A stretch of 64,000 nucleotides of DNA, taken from contig NC_084922.1 of NCBI RefSeq assembly GCF_958298935.1, positions 45,915,958-45,979,957 of the forward strand. The letters are read 5' to 3'. Positions 62,356-64,000 of this stretch are shown here, one piece after another (within the stretch, counting starts at the first letter, position 1; each line of letters starts with the position of its first letter). Both the position numbers and the translations under genes were made by a program. This DNA is from Phragmites australis (taxonomy: Eukaryota; Streptophyta; Magnoliopsida; Poales; Poaceae). Under the pieces are notes generated by a model. That model was not told the origin of the DNA, did no database searches, and worked only from the letters and a program-made list of their open reading frames with translations.

Positions 62356-63016
62356 GGGCGTGTTTGGATGGTCTGCTCCGCTCGTGCTTGCATCCACGCG
62401 TGCGTATAAACTCCGAATGACGAGCGTTTGGATGTCAGGACAGAGTGTGCGGGCTTGCATCCGCTCGTGCAGTTTGTACGCGCGGATGCAGGATGGAGAG
62501 TTTCTTTTGTGTCTGTTTGGTTGCTCGAACGCGTTGAGCTTGGTTAGTATGTCTCCTGCAGCTGAGTTAAGATAGGCTAGGAAGATGCAGTAGTGTTTGT
62601 TTGATTAGCTGCATGTGTTCAGCCTGCTGAAAAAAGATTGTGTTTGATTGCCCGCATAAGTATATATTACATGAGATTGAAATAAAAAAACAAGTGTTAA
62701 ACATGATGTTTATTTTGTATAAATACACTCTATAGTAATTAATTTATCAAATTAAATCTTAATATAATTTAAAATATACTAATGTGAACTAATATTCGCT
62801 AATTATTTGTTATTAGTATTAATCCACTGCATCCCGCCGGCAAGCCCCGGGAGAAACGGTCGAATCCGGCGTTTCCCGCCGGCCTGGCTAGGCGGATGCA
62901 TTTGCATCGGCGGGTGCAGCGTTTCCCACCGGTGCAGGCATCCAAACACCAGTCCCTCTCCGTCTAGTTACAAGCGCGTGTCCTGCACGAGCGGAGCAGC
63001 CGAACCAAACACGCCC
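62356..63016. repeat. Terminal-inverted-repeat MITE, 661 bp
   Basis: The left end GGGCGTGTTTGGATGG..CTGCTCCGCTCGTGC matches the reverse complement of the right end, GGGCGTGTTTGGTTCGG..TGCTCCGCTCGTGC, over about 32 bases with few mismatches. The interior carries further mirrored words (GCATCCA near the left end, TGGATGC-type words near the right). No clean flanking duplication was identified and no coding capacity remains. The ends recall GGG..GTTTGG-type grass elements; the superfamily is undecided. Confidence 0.75.
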
Positions 63017-63063
63017 TTCATTTTTATATTTTTTCGATTAAAGATTTAAATAAATAGATTCCT

Positions 63064-64000
63064 CTTGAAAAAAATTACAAAAATAAATGCCTACCGCCCT
63101 CCGGTTAGTCCCACAGACCCTTACCGCTCTTTCATGGGGTGGGTACGCTTACAACCCTGCGGCGGTAAGCGCATTACATGAACAGTAACCGTGGTGAACA
63201 TTACTCTGAAGTTCAATTTTCCTTATTCAAAATAGTGATGTTATATTACTCCAAAAATCCTAAAATTTTTGTACGTGTTACATAATACATATGCAACCCA
63301 TTTTAATTGAATTCATCTAAAAATCGTGTGTAATTTAAACTAAAATTCTCCAAAAAAGAGCTGCTTTTATAACTTTTACCAATTGTTAGTTCCTCAAATA
63401 AATTTTAAAAAACTGGTAAAATTCACTAATATTCTTCTTATGTGATGTGATAATTTCTAAAATTATTTTCAGCCCTATATTATATGGTAAAAAAGTGAAT
63501 TCCTTTGTAATGCACCATTTATATGTATTTTTATAATTTCATGTGATATTCTTTTTTTAACTTAATTTGAATTCAAACATATATAAACCTACTGCTAAAA
63601 ATAATTTTAGAAATTATCACATCACATAAGAAGAATATTAGCGAATTTTACCCATTTTTTAGAAATTTATTTGAGGCCCTAACAATTGCTAGAAGTTATA
63701 AAGTAGTATTTTTTGAGAATTTTAGTTTAAATTATACACAGGATTTTTGGGTGAATTCAATTAAAATATGTTGCACATGAATTATGTAACACGTACAAAA
63801 ATGTTTAGGATTTTTGGAGCAACAGAATATTACTGTTTTGAATAAAGAAGATATGAGCGGAAATTGAACTTCGGAGTACTGTTCACCGCGGTTACTGTTC
63901 ACATAATGTGGTCTGTGGGACCGCCCTCACAGGGGGCGGTATGGGCCTAACCGCCCTATGAGAGAGCGGTAGGCGTCTAGTTTTACAATTTTTTTTCACG
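63064..64000. repeat. Very long inverted repeat (two arms of about 410 bp), reaching the window edge
   Basis: The left arm (63064-63473) and right arm (63594-64000) are reverse complements over essentially their full length. Landmarks are CGCCTACCGC / GCCTACCGCC at the outer ends, GTAACCGCGGTGAAC / GTAACCGTGGTGAAC, TTTTTGTACGTGTTACATAA in both arms, and ATGTGATAATTTCTAAAATT in both at the inner ends. A 120-bp loop (63474-63593) separates them. The right arm ends at the last base of the window, so the element may continue. No coding frame was found. It could be a foldback element or a MULE-type element with long inverted ends. Confidence 0.85.

Overview
The window is nuclear DNA of a grass (Poaceae). 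The genes are split by short GT-AG introns, and their 5' exons are very GC-rich while introns and spacers are AT-rich, as is typical of grass genes. The spacers are full of grass-type DNA transposons (CACTA, hAT-like, Stowaway-like, other inverted-repeat elements) and retroelement debris. Species cannot be fixed from sequence alone. No prokaryotic, viral or organellar gene, CRISPR array, rRNA or convincing tRNA was seen.

Layout. 435-1382 (+): last three exons of a sterol 3-beta-glucosyltransferase (UGT80 type) entering from the left. 2514-4678 (+): YIPF6/Yip4-like Golgi membrane protein. 5831-9378 (-): CONTINUOUS VASCULAR RING (COV)-like membrane protein in seven exons. 11288-13790 (-): two-exon AP2/ERF factor of the ABR1/ERF110 kind. 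13.8-28.9 kb: gene-poor block with a CACTA element nested in an older inverted-repeat element, a probable solo LTR, Stowaway-like and other MITEs. 28940-31989 (-): DHHC palmitoyltransferase. 34327-46626 (-): complete 31-exon DNA polymerase alpha catalytic subunit (about 1,536 aa), with a 2.9-kb repeat-filled fourth intron. 47820-48843 (+): broken, truncated subtilase copy ending beside a hAT-like element. 51.5-52.0 kb: LINE fragment next to a hAT-like MITE. 53193-55493 (+): intact intronless subtilase (766 aa), the paralogue of the broken copy. 56221-61966 (-): eleven-exon DUF639 protein (821 aa). 62.3-64.0 kb: a MITE, then a long inverted repeat reaching the window edge.

The genes are independent housekeeping, trafficking, developmental and protease loci; nothing suggests a gene cluster or a novel multi-gene system. 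Exon models were built by hand from conserved protein frames, GT/AG sites and phase arithmetic, and every joined model keeps an open frame. The most unusual observations are two GC-AG introns, the nested transposon with an exact 3-bp target duplication, the subtilase duplicate whose homology includes promoter sequence, and the very long inverted repeat at the right end.
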